From Oscillospiraceae bacterium (GTDB lineage: Bacteria > Bacillota > Clostridia > Oscillospirales > SIG519), in assembly GCA_015067255.1 (NCBI GenBank), contig SVMS01000002.1, positions 62,001-126,000 of the forward strand: a stretch of 64,000 bases of DNA, in the 5' to 3' direction. The notes beneath the pieces were generated by a model. It made no database searches, was not told the DNA's origin, and saw nothing but the letters and a program-made list of their open reading frames with translations. Positions 14,994 to 23,568 of the stretch are shown piece by piece. Position numbers and translations under genes: made by a program. How positions within the stretch are numbered: position 1 is the stretch's first letter; each line of letters opens with the position of its first letter.

Positions 14994-16481
14994 TTAATCA
15001 AAAGTGATTACCCTTTGCGCAAGATTTGCCTTATTCCATAAAAAGTCATCATCTTCCACTGCGTCAATATAATATAGATATACCTTTTTACCGGTAATAA
15101 AGCCTGGATTATCAGAATCTCCAACAAGTGTAGGATACTGCTGAAGACCGGGAGAAGCATCTATAAAATAGTTATCTCCCTTGAAATTCGTCGGGTCAGA
15201 AGAAATATTCAGTACAATATCTCCGTCATTAGGTGAGCCGACTACCGAAGCACAGCGTGCAAGTATGTATTTATCAAGATAATCGCTGTAAACTATTGTA
15301 CAGAAATTTGCAGGACATACATCGTCAACTATTGATGTAGATTTGCCGTTAATACCGGGCTCAGAAAAGCTTCCGTTATAATACTTTTTGAAAAGCTCGG
15401 GCTTATCTGTCGCCAATTTTTCTCTTGCCGCCGCTATAACCTCATCAAGAGATGCTCTCAATACGGCAAAGGAAAACTTACAATCCGTTTCGGCATCCAT
15501 TATATACATATACATATATCCGTCTTTTATAACAAAAGCGCCGTTGCCGATATCTCTTGTAAAGTTGTTTCCGTTTATCTTATATTCTCCCATTCCGTAG
15601 TACCTGTGTACTCTCTGCGCCGAATGAGTTGCAACCTCTCCGCAAAAATACCAGGTTTCTCCGTTATCGGGAGAATAGCCAAGTCCAAGGGTACAAAAAC
15701 CACAAGCCTGACAAGTGTGAGTACGGATCAAATTTTCATCCCACGTAGCTTCATTATCAAAATGCTGTTCAAGATGAATTATTGAAAGACATTCGTCATT
15801 TCCAAATCTGTAAATTTGACCTAACGAAACGTAGTTAAATTCATCTATACCATAGCCTTGCTTTACATTTTCAAAGCCTATCCCGTCTTTTATAAAGGTT
15901 TGCACAGGCTTATCTGCTGTTCCTCTGAATATGGTTCCTGTTTTCATTTTATCTATCGGCGATGAAGAAATGAAATTTAATGTACCGTCGCCGTTGTTCA
16001 TTATCCCCATTATGCCATCGGGAAACCACGACTGTCCACAGGGAGTTTTTGAAACTATTTCCTGTCTTGTTGCCGATATCTTTTTTTCGCTTAAAGTAAA
16101 GGGAGCTATAAGCGAGCCGCCTTTATAAAGCTCTGCTTTTATAAGCTTAATTTCCCCGCCTGCAAAAGAATTGCATTCTATCTTAATTCTCTTAAGCTTT
16201 CCGCAAAAGCCATAGCTGCGGGAAATATCCAAAATATAAGTTTTTTCCTCTTTACAGTTGGGAGCAATCTCAACCTTTACGCTTTTAACTTCGTTATATC
16301 TTTGGTCCTCTTCCGTTATGAAATAGACACAAATTTCAGATATATCCGTATCATTTTCAAGCGTTACTCCGATATATCCAAGCCCCTTAGTGCTTATATC
16401 TATATTCTCTGTTTCATAGATAAGCTTGTCAGAAAAGCTTTTTGATATATCAAAGCTTTTTACAGTTTCTTTTACATTCAT
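14994..16481 (-). CDS. Cytosolic Asp-box beta-propeller protein (paralog 2)
   Basis: 495 residues starting directly with MNVKETVKSFDISK; no signal peptide or lipobox, so it stays in the cytoplasm, unlike its neighbours. Residues 1-125 are the small beta domain (GLGYIGVTLEND, CVYFITEEDQRY, YILDISRSYGF), 130-495 the propeller: WFPDGIMGI, NYVSLGQIY, HLEQHF near 235, the Asp box SPDNGETWYF near 267, RDIGNGAF near 307, NDGDIVLNIS and QQYPTLVGD. Closest to the 16495-18240 paralog. The invariant HLE Glu, RDIG Asp and GDI Asp are candidate catalytic residues by analogy with GH43/GH32-type five-bladed propellers, but there is no sialidase RIP motif. It probably handles the imported form of the substrate the secreted paralogs bind or cut. 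Confidence 0.65.
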   Translation of the reverse strand: MNVKETVKSFDISKSFSDKLIYETENIDISTKGLGYIGVTLENDTDISEICVYFITEEDQRYNEVKSVKVEIAPNCKEEKTYILDISRSYGFCGKLKRIKIECNSFAGGEIKLIKAELYKGGSLIAPFTLSEKKISATRQEIVSKTPCGQSWFPDGIMGIMNNGDGTLNFISSSPIDKMKTGTIFRGTADKPVQTFIKDGIGFENVKQGYGIDEFNYVSLGQIYRFGNDECLSIIHLEQHFDNEATWDENLIRTHTCQACGFCTLGLGYSPDNGETWYFCGEVATHSAQRVHRYYGMGEYKINGNNFTRDIGNGAFVIKDGYMYMYIMDAETDCKFSFAVLRASLDEVIAAAREKLATDKPELFKKYYNGSFSEPGINGKSTSIVDDVCPANFCTIVYSDYLDKYILARCASVVGSPNDGDIVLNISSDPTNFKGDNYFIDASPGLQQYPTLVGDSDNPGFITGKKVYLYYIDAVEDDDFLWNKANLAQRVITFD

Positions 16482-16494
16482 TCAAATCACCTCT

Positions 16495-18240
16495 TTAGTC
16501 AAAGGTAATTACTCTTTGGGCAAGATTTGCTTTATGCCAAAGGAAAGTATCGTTTACTTCTGCATCTATATAGTACAGATATACCTTTTTACCCGTAACA
16601 AAGCCCGGATTAGAGGAATCTCCCACAAGAGTAGGATATTGCTGAATACTGGGAGAAGCATCTATATAATAATTTTTTCCTTTGAAATTGGTGGGATCAT
16701 CAGAAATATTTAATACTATATCTCCGTCATTGGATGAAAAAAGAACTGATGAGCAACGTGCAAGTATATATTTTTTAAGATAATCGCTGTAAATAACAGT
16801 GGTGAAATTTGCAGGGCACTCGTCATCAATTACACTTGTTGATTTTCCGTTGATGCCGTTTTCATTCCATTTTCCGTTATAGTATTTTTTGAAAAGCGTG
16901 GGCTTATCAGCGGTTGATTTTGCTCTTGCCGCCGCTATAACATCCTCAAGAGGTGCTCTCATTACCGAAAGTGATATAAACACTCTTTCATCGAAGTCGA
17001 TAATATAAGCGTATATATATCCATCCTTTACAATAAACGGACCGTTACCGATATCTCTTGAATAAGGCTTATCATTTACAAGATATTTACCCATTCCGTA
17101 ATAGGGATGAAGAGCGCTTACAGCGTGAGTAGCTATTTTACCGCAGTAATACCAGGTCATACCGCCGTCATCGGAATAGGCAAGACCAAGACTTGCAACA
17201 TAGTGTGCATTGTTTTCGTGGCTGCGTTCCAAGGTATTTTCATCAAATTTTGCACTTGAATCAAAATGCTGTTCAAGATGTACCAAGGAAAGACACTCAT
17301 TGTTTCCAAAGCTGTAAATCTGACCTAATGATATATAGTTATATTCATCAGGGCCATAGCCCTTCTTTATATTGTGAAAGCCTATTCCTTCTGCCACATA
17401 TTCTTGTATAGGATTATCAACCGTACCTTTAAATATTGCGGTAGGCTTCATTGAGTCCAAAGGTGAAGACGAGAAGAAATTAAAGGTTCCGTTATTATTG
17501 CTTGTTATTCCTATCATACCGTCGGGAAACCAAGAAACATTTCCCGGCACCTTGCTGTTTATCTGATCTCTTGTATACAGTATTTTTTTATTGCTGATAG
17601 AGAATGGCGGTGTTAAAGAGCCGCCTTTATAAAGCTCCACTTTTGTAAGCTTAAACTCTCCGTCAAATACCGTACTGCTTTCTATTTTAATTTTTTTAAT
17701 TGTGGAATAAAAGCCGTAACAGTCAGACAAATCAACAACATAAGTTTTTTCGGTGTTACTCTTGAAATCTACATCTATTGTAACACTTTTATTCATACTG
17801 TATCTTTGGTCCTGATCGGTTATAAAAGATACTGTAAGCTTTGTTGCCGCTGAAGTATTCTTAATTGTTACTCCTACGTAGCCCAAACCCTTTGCTGCTC
17901 TGTCTACATTTATTTCGTGAGAAAGCTTATCTTTAGAGCTTTTGTTTACGTTATAAGTTTTTATAATGTCATATTTAGGCTTTTGGTCAGTAGACGGCTT
18001 ACTGCTTGAAGTAGGAGTCGATGACGAAGGAGTTGAAGAAGAGGGAGTAATCACAATACTTGAAGAATCGTTACTTTGTGTTGAAGATGAGCTTTGTCCG
18101 TTTGAAGAACTGTCATTTTCAACGGGAACTCTTCCATTATCCAAAGGAATCCTGCTGTCTGTGTCATCTGTTTTTGCTTTACAGGATACTAAAACAAGTA
18201 TTGCCGCAAGCACTAATAAAGCAATTTTCTTTTTGAACAT
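16495..18240 (-). CDS. Lipoprotein Asp-box beta-propeller (paralog 3)
   Basis: 581 residues. Lipobox LVSC with Cys20, then a ~70-residue Ser/Thr-rich linker (SSSTPSSSTPTSSSKPST) that lifts the domains off the membrane. Residues ~95-215 are the beta domain (KGLGYVGVTIKN, SFITDQDQRYS), ~220-581 the propeller with WFPDGMIGI, HLEQHF near 321, Asp box SDDGGMTWYY near 358, RDIGNGPF near 395 and QQYPTLVGD. Nearly the same domain pair as the cytosolic paralog downstream (13-nt gap), so one arose by duplication with gain or loss of the export signal. It acts at the outer face of the cell membrane. No known family beyond Asp-box/GH43-like propellers can be assigned from reading alone. Confidence 0.65.
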   Translation of the reverse strand: MFKKKIALLVLAAILVLVSCKAKTDDTDSRIPLDNGRVPVENDSSSNGQSSSSTQSNDSSSIVITPSSSTPSSSTPTSSSKPSTDQKPKYDIIKTYNVNKSSKDKLSHEINVDRAAKGLGYVGVTIKNTSAATKLTVSFITDQDQRYSMNKSVTIDVDFKSNTEKTYVVDLSDCYGFYSTIKKIKIESSTVFDGEFKLTKVELYKGGSLTPPFSISNKKILYTRDQINSKVPGNVSWFPDGMIGITSNNNGTFNFFSSSPLDSMKPTAIFKGTVDNPIQEYVAEGIGFHNIKKGYGPDEYNYISLGQIYSFGNNECLSLVHLEQHFDSSAKFDENTLERSHENNAHYVASLGLAYSDDGGMTWYYCGKIATHAVSALHPYYGMGKYLVNDKPYSRDIGNGPFIVKDGYIYAYIIDFDERVFISLSVMRAPLEDVIAAARAKSTADKPTLFKKYYNGKWNENGINGKSTSVIDDECPANFTTVIYSDYLKKYILARCSSVLFSSNDGDIVLNISDDPTNFKGKNYYIDASPSIQQYPTLVGDSSNPGFVTGKKVYLYYIDAEVNDTFLWHKANLAQRVITFD

Positions 18241-18248
18241 ATTTACAC

Positions 18249-19769
18249 CTATTTTGTATTACAAGTAATTTTTATTCTTCTATATTCACAGCTACCCCAG
18301 AAAAGCTGCCAATCTATTGAGCCTTGATAGCCTTGAGTTATATGGCAATAGTACAGATAGAATTCTTCGCCTACCTGAGTTTGACTGCCTTCAACACCTA
18401 TAACTGTGGGATACTGCTGACCGTACATATCAGGAACTATTGCAAAGGGTTCGGATTTTGTGAAATCGTCAAAGCTGTCGGAAATAAGAAGCGCAATATC
18501 ACTGTTGTTAGCCGAAGAAAATCCTGCTGTTGTAAACATCATATATTTTTTAATAGCTGTGTTGTAAACAACCTGACAGAAATTTGCACCTAATTTCTGA
18601 GGAAGCACTGAGTCAAAATTACCGCCGAGACCGGGCTCTTCCCATTTTCCGTTAAATTTCTTATAGAATAAGGGAACCTTATCTTCTTTTACTGCCGCAT
18701 AAAGCTCTGTTAAAGGAGCTCTTGAAATTGAAAGTCCGTTCTTGCCTGTTGCCCAGTCTATTGCATATACATAGAGATATTCATCGTCCATATATGTAAT
18801 ACCGTTTCCGATATCTCTCCAATAGCCTGACTGTACATCAAGACCGAGATTATGACTTATTATTTCGCCTATAAATGTCCAGGTTTGTCCTCCGTCAACA
18901 GATTTGGAAATTCCAAGAACACCGCTACCGGAAGAACCTACGTGATTTTCAAGATGTGTCATTCCCAAAAGAATATTGCTGTCGGGAACTTTGATTATCT
19001 GTGCAAGAGATGCATAGCTGTATAAGTCTGTGTTTACGCCTTCTATTTCTCCCCTGTAATATTCAACCTTTTTAAAGGGGTCGTCATATGTACCTGTGGA
19101 AAGAACAAGCTTGCCCATAAGAGAGGACATAACCTTAAGATTTCCGTTTTCATCCTTCCAGAAGCCCAATTCTCCGTCGGGGGAATAGCCTATTCCTTTT
19201 GCCGCTCTCGCTCTAAAGTCCATATAAACTTCGGGAGCTCCGAAGGAAAGCTTTTCGGGATATCCTTCTCCGCCTTCGCAAACTTCAATTTTCTTAACAA
19301 CTATGCTTCCGGAAGAAATGGAATCACTTGTTAATCTTATACCTGTAAGATTGTATAGATATCCGTATGTATCTGACATATCAACGGTATATTCTTCAAA
19401 TTTATCGCCGGATTTTAATTCAATTGTTTTTTCTTTGTTTGCGCCGAATTTATTATCTAATTTTGTTATAAATTCAACCTTTAAATTTTTACTGTCAGAG
19501 GTATTCTTTAAAGTGATTTTAAGAATTCCTTTATTTACAATGTCAGCTTCAAATCCCGACACTGTAACAGAAGGGGTACGCTGTGTACTGTCAAGCACAA
19601 CACCGTCTTTTGTCTGATTAAATGTTCCTGTTAAATTTTCGGTTGCATATTTCAAATCAATTATTCCGTTTGAATAGTCCTTTATCACATCTTCCGCTGA
19701 TTTACCGCAGCCTGAGAAAAGAACGATTACGGTACACAAAACAAGTATTAAAGCTATTGTCTTTTTCAT
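18249..19769 (-). CDS. Lipoprotein Asp-box beta-propeller (paralog 4)
   Basis: 506 residues. Lipobox LFSGC with Cys21 and only a short linker. Residues ~45-165 carry the beta domain (VSGFEADIVNKGILKITLKN, VEFITKLDNKF, YTVDMSDTYGY), ~170-506 the propeller: GIGYSPDGELGFWKDENG, SYASLAQI, HLENHVG near 273, Asp box SVDGGQTWTF near 293, RDIGNGITYMDDEYLYVY near 318, NNSDIALLIS and GQQYPTVIG. It groups with the next gene (19790-21298) rather than with paralogs 2 and 3. The spacing of 8 nt to the downstream gene and 20 nt to the upstream gene supports one transcript. Same inferred role: binding or cleavage of a glycan at the cell surface. Confidence 0.65.
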   Translation of the reverse strand: MKKTIALILVLCTVIVLFSGCGKSAEDVIKDYSNGIIDLKYATENLTGTFNQTKDGVVLDSTQRTPSVTVSGFEADIVNKGILKITLKNTSDSKNLKVEFITKLDNKFGANKEKTIELKSGDKFEEYTVDMSDTYGYLYNLTGIRLTSDSISSGSIVVKKIEVCEGGEGYPEKLSFGAPEVYMDFRARAAKGIGYSPDGELGFWKDENGNLKVMSSLMGKLVLSTGTYDDPFKKVEYYRGEIEGVNTDLYSYASLAQIIKVPDSNILLGMTHLENHVGSSGSGVLGISKSVDGGQTWTFIGEIISHNLGLDVQSGYWRDIGNGITYMDDEYLYVYAIDWATGKNGLSISRAPLTELYAAVKEDKVPLFYKKFNGKWEEPGLGGNFDSVLPQKLGANFCQVVYNTAIKKYMMFTTAGFSSANNSDIALLISDSFDDFTKSEPFAIVPDMYGQQYPTVIGVEGSQTQVGEEFYLYYCHITQGYQGSIDWQLFWGSCEYRRIKITCNTK

Positions 19770-19789
19770 TTTATTTACCTCTGCTTTTA

Positions 19790-21298
19790 TTATTTTGAAA
19801 TTGTTATTTTATGTCTTACATACTGCGCTGAGCCCCAAAGCAGCTGCCAATTAGATACTCCGTTTTCATCAAATGCGTTCCAACTGCAGAAATATACATA
19901 AAATTCTTTACCTGTTTTTAATTGGTCACCTTCAAGAGATACAATTGTAGGATATTGTTCTCCTGCCTTTGCAGTTGAAAGATAATTATATTTTGCATTT
20001 CTGAAATCGTAAAGGGTATCGCTGACAAGCATCATTATATCGCCGTCATTGGAAGTATAGTAAGGAGAACAGCATAAAACCATTATATATTTTTCAAGCT
20101 CAGTATTATAAGTAAGATAATGGAAATTAGGTACTATTCCTTCGGGAAGAATATTGTCAAACTTGCCTTCCCAGCCGGGCTCGTCCCATTTCCCATCTTT
20201 ATACTTATAAGCCTTTGGAAGCTCTTTTTTAGCTGTTGTTTCATAAAGCTCTTTAAGATTTACTCTGCACACTGCAAGGCCGTGAGCCAAAGTTTCTTCC
20301 TCAACGTCAGCTATAAATATGTAAAGATATTCGTCATCCATAAGTATTGTTCCGTTACCGATATCCCTTGAAACGTTGGGATGCTGATCTATAGGTACGT
20401 CCTGACAGATTATTTCTCCCAAAAATGTCCAGGCTTCTCCGTCATCCTCTGAAACGCTTAAGCCTATGGTAGCAACATAACAGCCTCCAAGCAAATTTCT
20501 TTCAAGATGTGTTATTCCGATCAGCTCATCGTTATTGGGATTTTTAACTATCTGATTGGGTGAACAGTATCTGTATTCAACCCAGTCCATATTTTCTATA
20601 TAACCGTTTGAAGATATAACTTTTTCGAAGGGTGACTCAGGAGTACCGTGAGTTACCATAGGTTTACCGTCAGAGCAAGCAAGGAAGGAAAGCTGACCGT
20701 TTTTGTTTTTCCAGATACCAAGTATTCCGTCAGGTCCGATAATTCCTTTTCTCATTCTCTCTGTTCTTGAAAGATATACCTCTTGAGGCGAGTATTCAAT
20801 ATTTTCAAGATAATACTCTCCGCCGTCCTTAATCTCAAAGGAACGGATAACTATTTCGCCCTGAGAAATATCCTTCACCTTAAATCTTAAGCCTGTAATT
20901 TCTGTAAGCCATCCGTAAGTTTTTGAAAGGTCAATACTGAAGCTTTTAAAATCTTCGCAGGGCTCAATTGGCAAATCAAACTTTTTAAAAGCTGTCCATT
21001 CCGGGTCCTGTGTTGTAATAAAGCTGACTTCAACGCTCGTTTTATCGGTGGTATTCTTTAAACAAAGCTCAAATATTCCTTTTTTATAAATCCCGATAGG
21101 AGCTTCAGGTGTATATGTAAAAGTCGGAGTTCTTGCAGAGCTGTCAAACACTACTCCTTTTGAAGATATAACCGCCGTTCCTTCAATCTGCTTTTTCTGT
21201 TTTGAAAACATTATTGCATCCGTATTTTCAGAAACAGCGCAAGAACACAATGGAATTAAAATAGCTATACATAATAAAAGGACAAATATTCTTTTCAT
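19790..21298 (-). CDS. Lipoprotein Asp-box beta-propeller (paralog 5)
   Basis: 502 residues from ATG 21298, which has an AAGGAGAG site; a longer in-frame form starting at 21331 would overlap the upstream gene and lose the lipobox position. Lipobox PLCSC with Cys20. Beta domain ~45-165 (APIGIYKKGIFELCLKN, VSFITTQDPEW, FSIDLSKTYGW), propeller ~170-502 with GIIGPDGILGIWKNKNGQ, HLERNL near 262, Asp box SEDDGEAWTF near 284, RDIGNGTILMDDEYLYIF near 312, NDGDIMMLVSD and GEQYPTIVS. Most like paralog 4. It is the first propeller gene after the GH43-like gene (10-nt gap). Function inferred only from family and locus. Confidence 0.65.
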   Translation of the reverse strand: MKRIFVLLLCIAILIPLCSCAVSENTDAIMFSKQKKQIEGTAVISSKGVVFDSSARTPTFTYTPEAPIGIYKKGIFELCLKNTTDKTSVEVSFITTQDPEWTAFKKFDLPIEPCEDFKSFSIDLSKTYGWLTEITGLRFKVKDISQGEIVIRSFEIKDGGEYYLENIEYSPQEVYLSRTERMRKGIIGPDGILGIWKNKNGQLSFLACSDGKPMVTHGTPESPFEKVISSNGYIENMDWVEYRYCSPNQIVKNPNNDELIGITHLERNLLGGCYVATIGLSVSEDDGEAWTFLGEIICQDVPIDQHPNVSRDIGNGTILMDDEYLYIFIADVEEETLAHGLAVCRVNLKELYETTAKKELPKAYKYKDGKWDEPGWEGKFDNILPEGIVPNFHYLTYNTELEKYIMVLCCSPYYTSNDGDIMMLVSDTLYDFRNAKYNYLSTAKAGEQYPTIVSLEGDQLKTGKEFYVYFCSWNAFDENGVSNWQLLWGSAQYVRHKITISK

Positions 21299-21308
21299 GG
21301 AACTCTCC

Positions 21309-22283
21309 TTATTTTTTAGCGACACAATCAAAATCTATTCTTGCAAGATTTAAGCCGTTTTCCGGTTGGAAAACGCTGAATATATAATATTTTCCGTTTT
21401 CGCAAATTATTTCGGGTGCATGCCCGTGAAGCATCGCAATAGGGGTAAGTCCCTCCACAAAGCCCTTGATATTTTTGGAAGCATAAACAAGAGTACGATT
21501 ATCATATCCACCGTTGGTTGAATCAAAAATACACCACATAAGATAGTACCAGTCGCCTCTCTTAAAGAAGCAAGGACTTTCAGTGCTTACATTTTTAGCT
21601 GTAACATCCATATAAAGCTTCTGGCTTCCGAAGGCAAAGGTGTTTTTATAAAAGAGCTCCTTTTCGCTCCAGTTGACAAGGTCCTCTGACTGCCTTACAT
21701 ACAGCTCCTCGTCATAATTATATATCATATAATAAATGTTATCTTCCTTATATATAAAAGGGTCTCTCGAAGCAGTCATATTATCGTCAAACACGCTTCC
21801 CGTTGCCTTCCAGTTAAAAAGGTCGTCTGAAACTGCAGTACGCATTGTATAAGGTGTATAAAACATACGGTACTGCTTTCCGTCATCTATTACAGCAGGC
21901 GCCCAACACTCTTCAGGCTCTCCGGGTCTCATCTGAGGATACATTACAATATCGTGCTCAGTAACCTTTTCGCCGTTGAGCAAGCCCTCTATTGTATCAA
22001 AGCTAATATGGAAAAGCTGATTTTCAGCTTCGTGTACATACATTTCATCAAAATTAAAGCTATCATAAAAATCAGGGGGCTCGGGATGTATTATACCAAA
22101 TACGTGCCACTTACCGTCTCTCGCTTTAAGGACACAAAAGTCATTTATATTCCATTTTTCGTAATAAGTATTATTTTTAAAATGTGTGGTGTCAACACCT
22201 TTGTAAATCTGTCCCGACGGACAGTAAATATTGGTATAAGGACTTGAAATATAAGGGCTTGGTATTCTCTCCCAATTTACCAT
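21309..22283 (-). CDS. GH43/GH32-like five-bladed propeller glycosidase, cytoplasmic
   Basis: 324 residues from ATG 22283 (GGGGAGGAG site; the upstream ATG at 22307 lacks one). No signal peptide. Blade motifs: FCVLKARDGKWHVFGI, ECWAPAVIDDGKQYRMFY, MTASRDPFIYKEDNIYYMIY with the RDP Asp typical of the GH43 transition-state stabiliser, STESPCFFKRGDWYYLMW with the ESP Glu typical of the general acid, and HAPEIICENGKYYIFSV. This supports the GH43/GH32/GH68 fold and active-site layout, probably GH43-like or a related phosphorylase/hydrolase. First gene of the leftward six-gene operon, next to the divergent promoter region; it likely processes imported oligosaccharides. Confidence 0.7.
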   Translation of the reverse strand: MVNWERIPSPYISSPYTNIYCPSGQIYKGVDTTHFKNNTYYEKWNINDFCVLKARDGKWHVFGIIHPEPPDFYDSFNFDEMYVHEAENQLFHISFDTIEGLLNGEKVTEHDIVMYPQMRPGEPEECWAPAVIDDGKQYRMFYTPYTMRTAVSDDLFNWKATGSVFDDNMTASRDPFIYKEDNIYYMIYNYDEELYVRQSEDLVNWSEKELFYKNTFAFGSQKLYMDVTAKNVSTESPCFFKRGDWYYLMWCIFDSTNGGYDNRTLVYASKNIKGFVEGLTPIAMLHGHAPEIICENGKYYIFSVFQPENGLNLARIDFDCVAKK

Positions 22284-22310
22284 AATATACTCCTCCCCAA
22301 TCTTCATACT

Positions 22311-22340
22311 ATATTACATTTTGATTTTACCACATATCAA
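22311..22340 (-). promoter_or_regulatory. Promoter of the leftward propeller operon
   Basis: Minus strand TTGATA (22340-22335), 18 bp, TAATAT (22316-22311), 28 nt before the ATG at 22283. The 22284-22611 intergenic region also holds the divergent Lpl promoter; I see no clear repressor site, only an imperfect AGCGCT-centred palindrome near 22575. Confidence 0.55.
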
Positions 22341-22480
22341 AAAATCTTCAATCCCAAAAATTATATTCAATCGGTGAATTTTTATATTATCTATGTTAAA
22401 TTTCACATTGTTTTGAGTTTTTTTGGATTAATAATCAATATTGTTTATAAAAAAATGGATATCCAGGATAAAAAATGGTA

Positions 22481-22508
22481 TTGTCAATTAAGTCGATTGT
22501 GATATAAT
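22481..22508 (+). promoter_or_regulatory. Promoter of the lplB-lplC-DraG-lplA operon
   Basis: TTGTCA (22481-22486), 16-bp spacer, TATAAT (22503-22508), about 100 nt before the GTG start at 22612. The AraC regulator encoded at 31489 is a candidate activator for both divergent promoters; this is inference. Confidence 0.6.
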
Positions 22509-22611
22509 ATTCGTGTATATGCATTGTGAATAGGTGTTTGTATATTAATTTTCGATTTTTGTCATAACACCTTGAAGCGCTGCGAAAAACATCAAAAGGA
22601 GGCCTTTTAAG

Positions 22612-23568
22612 GTGGCAAAAGCTCAAACTAAAACCTTAGATACCGGTGTTACTCCGTTAAAGATAAGGCTTAAAAAGTACAGAGTACTTTACCTTATGCT
22701 TATTCCGGGCGCTTTATGGTTTATCCTATTCCATATACTCCCTCTTTACGGAATAACAATTGCCTTTCAGGACTTTAACGTAATTAAAGGTATTACCGGT
22801 AGCCGTTTTGTAGGACTTGACAATTTCAAATCCTTCGTTCTATCCGCATCTTTTACTAAAATTTTAGGAAACACTGTAAAAATAAGCGCATTGAAAATCC
22901 TTTTCGGATTTCCTCTTCCTATAGTATTTGCGCTTTGCTTAAATGAAATCAAAGCAGTGAAATTCAAGAAAATCACTCAGACCATTTCCTATCTCCCCTA
23001 TTTCTTATCTTGGGTTATAGTAATGGGTATCTGTCAAATTGTTTTTTCAGATTATACAGGCGTTTTCAAGGGCGTTTTTGAAGCTTTAGGCCTTCAGTAT
23101 TCCGATCCTACAAAAAATCCTTCAACCTTTATCACCTTTATCGTAAGCTCTCACGTTTGGAAGAGTGTAGGCTGGGGCTCCATTATCTATCTTGCAGCCC
23201 TTGCGGGAATTGACCAGGAAATATATGAAGCTTCATATATTGACGGTGCGGGAAGATGGCAACGTCTTATACATATAACACTTCCCGGAATTTCCACTAT
23301 GATAGCAATTCAGCTTATACTTACAATGGGCTCTCTTCTCGGCTCCGACTTTGAGCAGATATATCTCTTCACAGGCGGTCAAAGATACATTCCTGCACTC
23401 ACAGCAGTTTCCGAGACCTTTGATACCTGGGTTTACAGAAACGGTATCGCTTCAGGTGCTTTCTCCTCTGCTGCAGCGGTTGGAATATTCCAGTCTGTAT
23501 TCGGAGCAGGACTTATCCTTCTTACAAATAAGATAAGCAAAAAGCTCGGTTATGAAGGGATATGGTGA
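22612..23568 (+). CDS. lplB: LplB-type carbohydrate ABC transporter permease
   Basis: 318 residues starting at GTG behind AAAAGGAGG. Six TM segments in the binding-protein-dependent permease layout; N-terminus YRVLYLMLIPGALWFILFHILPLYG is the LplB signature, and the cytoplasmic EAA loop (EASYIDGAGRWQRLIHITLPG) is near residue 206. Pairs with the LplC permease that overlaps its stop codon and with the LplA-like lipoprotein at 26073. In this family the ATPase (MsmX-like) is usually encoded elsewhere, and none is present here. It imports oligosaccharides released by the surface proteins of the locus, by inference. Confidence 0.88.
   Translation: MAKAQTKTLDTGVTPLKIRLKKYRVLYLMLIPGALWFILFHILPLYGITIAFQDFNVIKGITGSRFVGLDNFKSFVLSASFTKILGNTVKISALKILFGFPLPIVFALCLNEIKAVKFKKITQTISYLPYFLSWVIVMGICQIVFSDYTGVFKGVFEALGLQYSDPTKNPSTFITFIVSSHVWKSVGWGSIIYLAALAGIDQEIYEASYIDGAGRWQRLIHITLPGISTMIAIQLILTMGSLLGSDFEQIYLFTGGQRYIPALTAVSETFDTWVYRNGIASGAFSSAAAVGIFQSVFGAGLILLTNKISKKLGYEGIW

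Noticed and set aside
11083-21298. Calling the propeller paralogs sialidases (GH33)
   Set aside because: Only one clear Asp box per protein and no RIP/RLP arginine motif; the fold is shared by several families.
22565-22590. CcpA cre or LacI operator upstream of lplB
   Set aside because: TTGAAGCGCTGCGAA has an AGCGCT core but one position is missing for the cre consensus and symmetry is poor.
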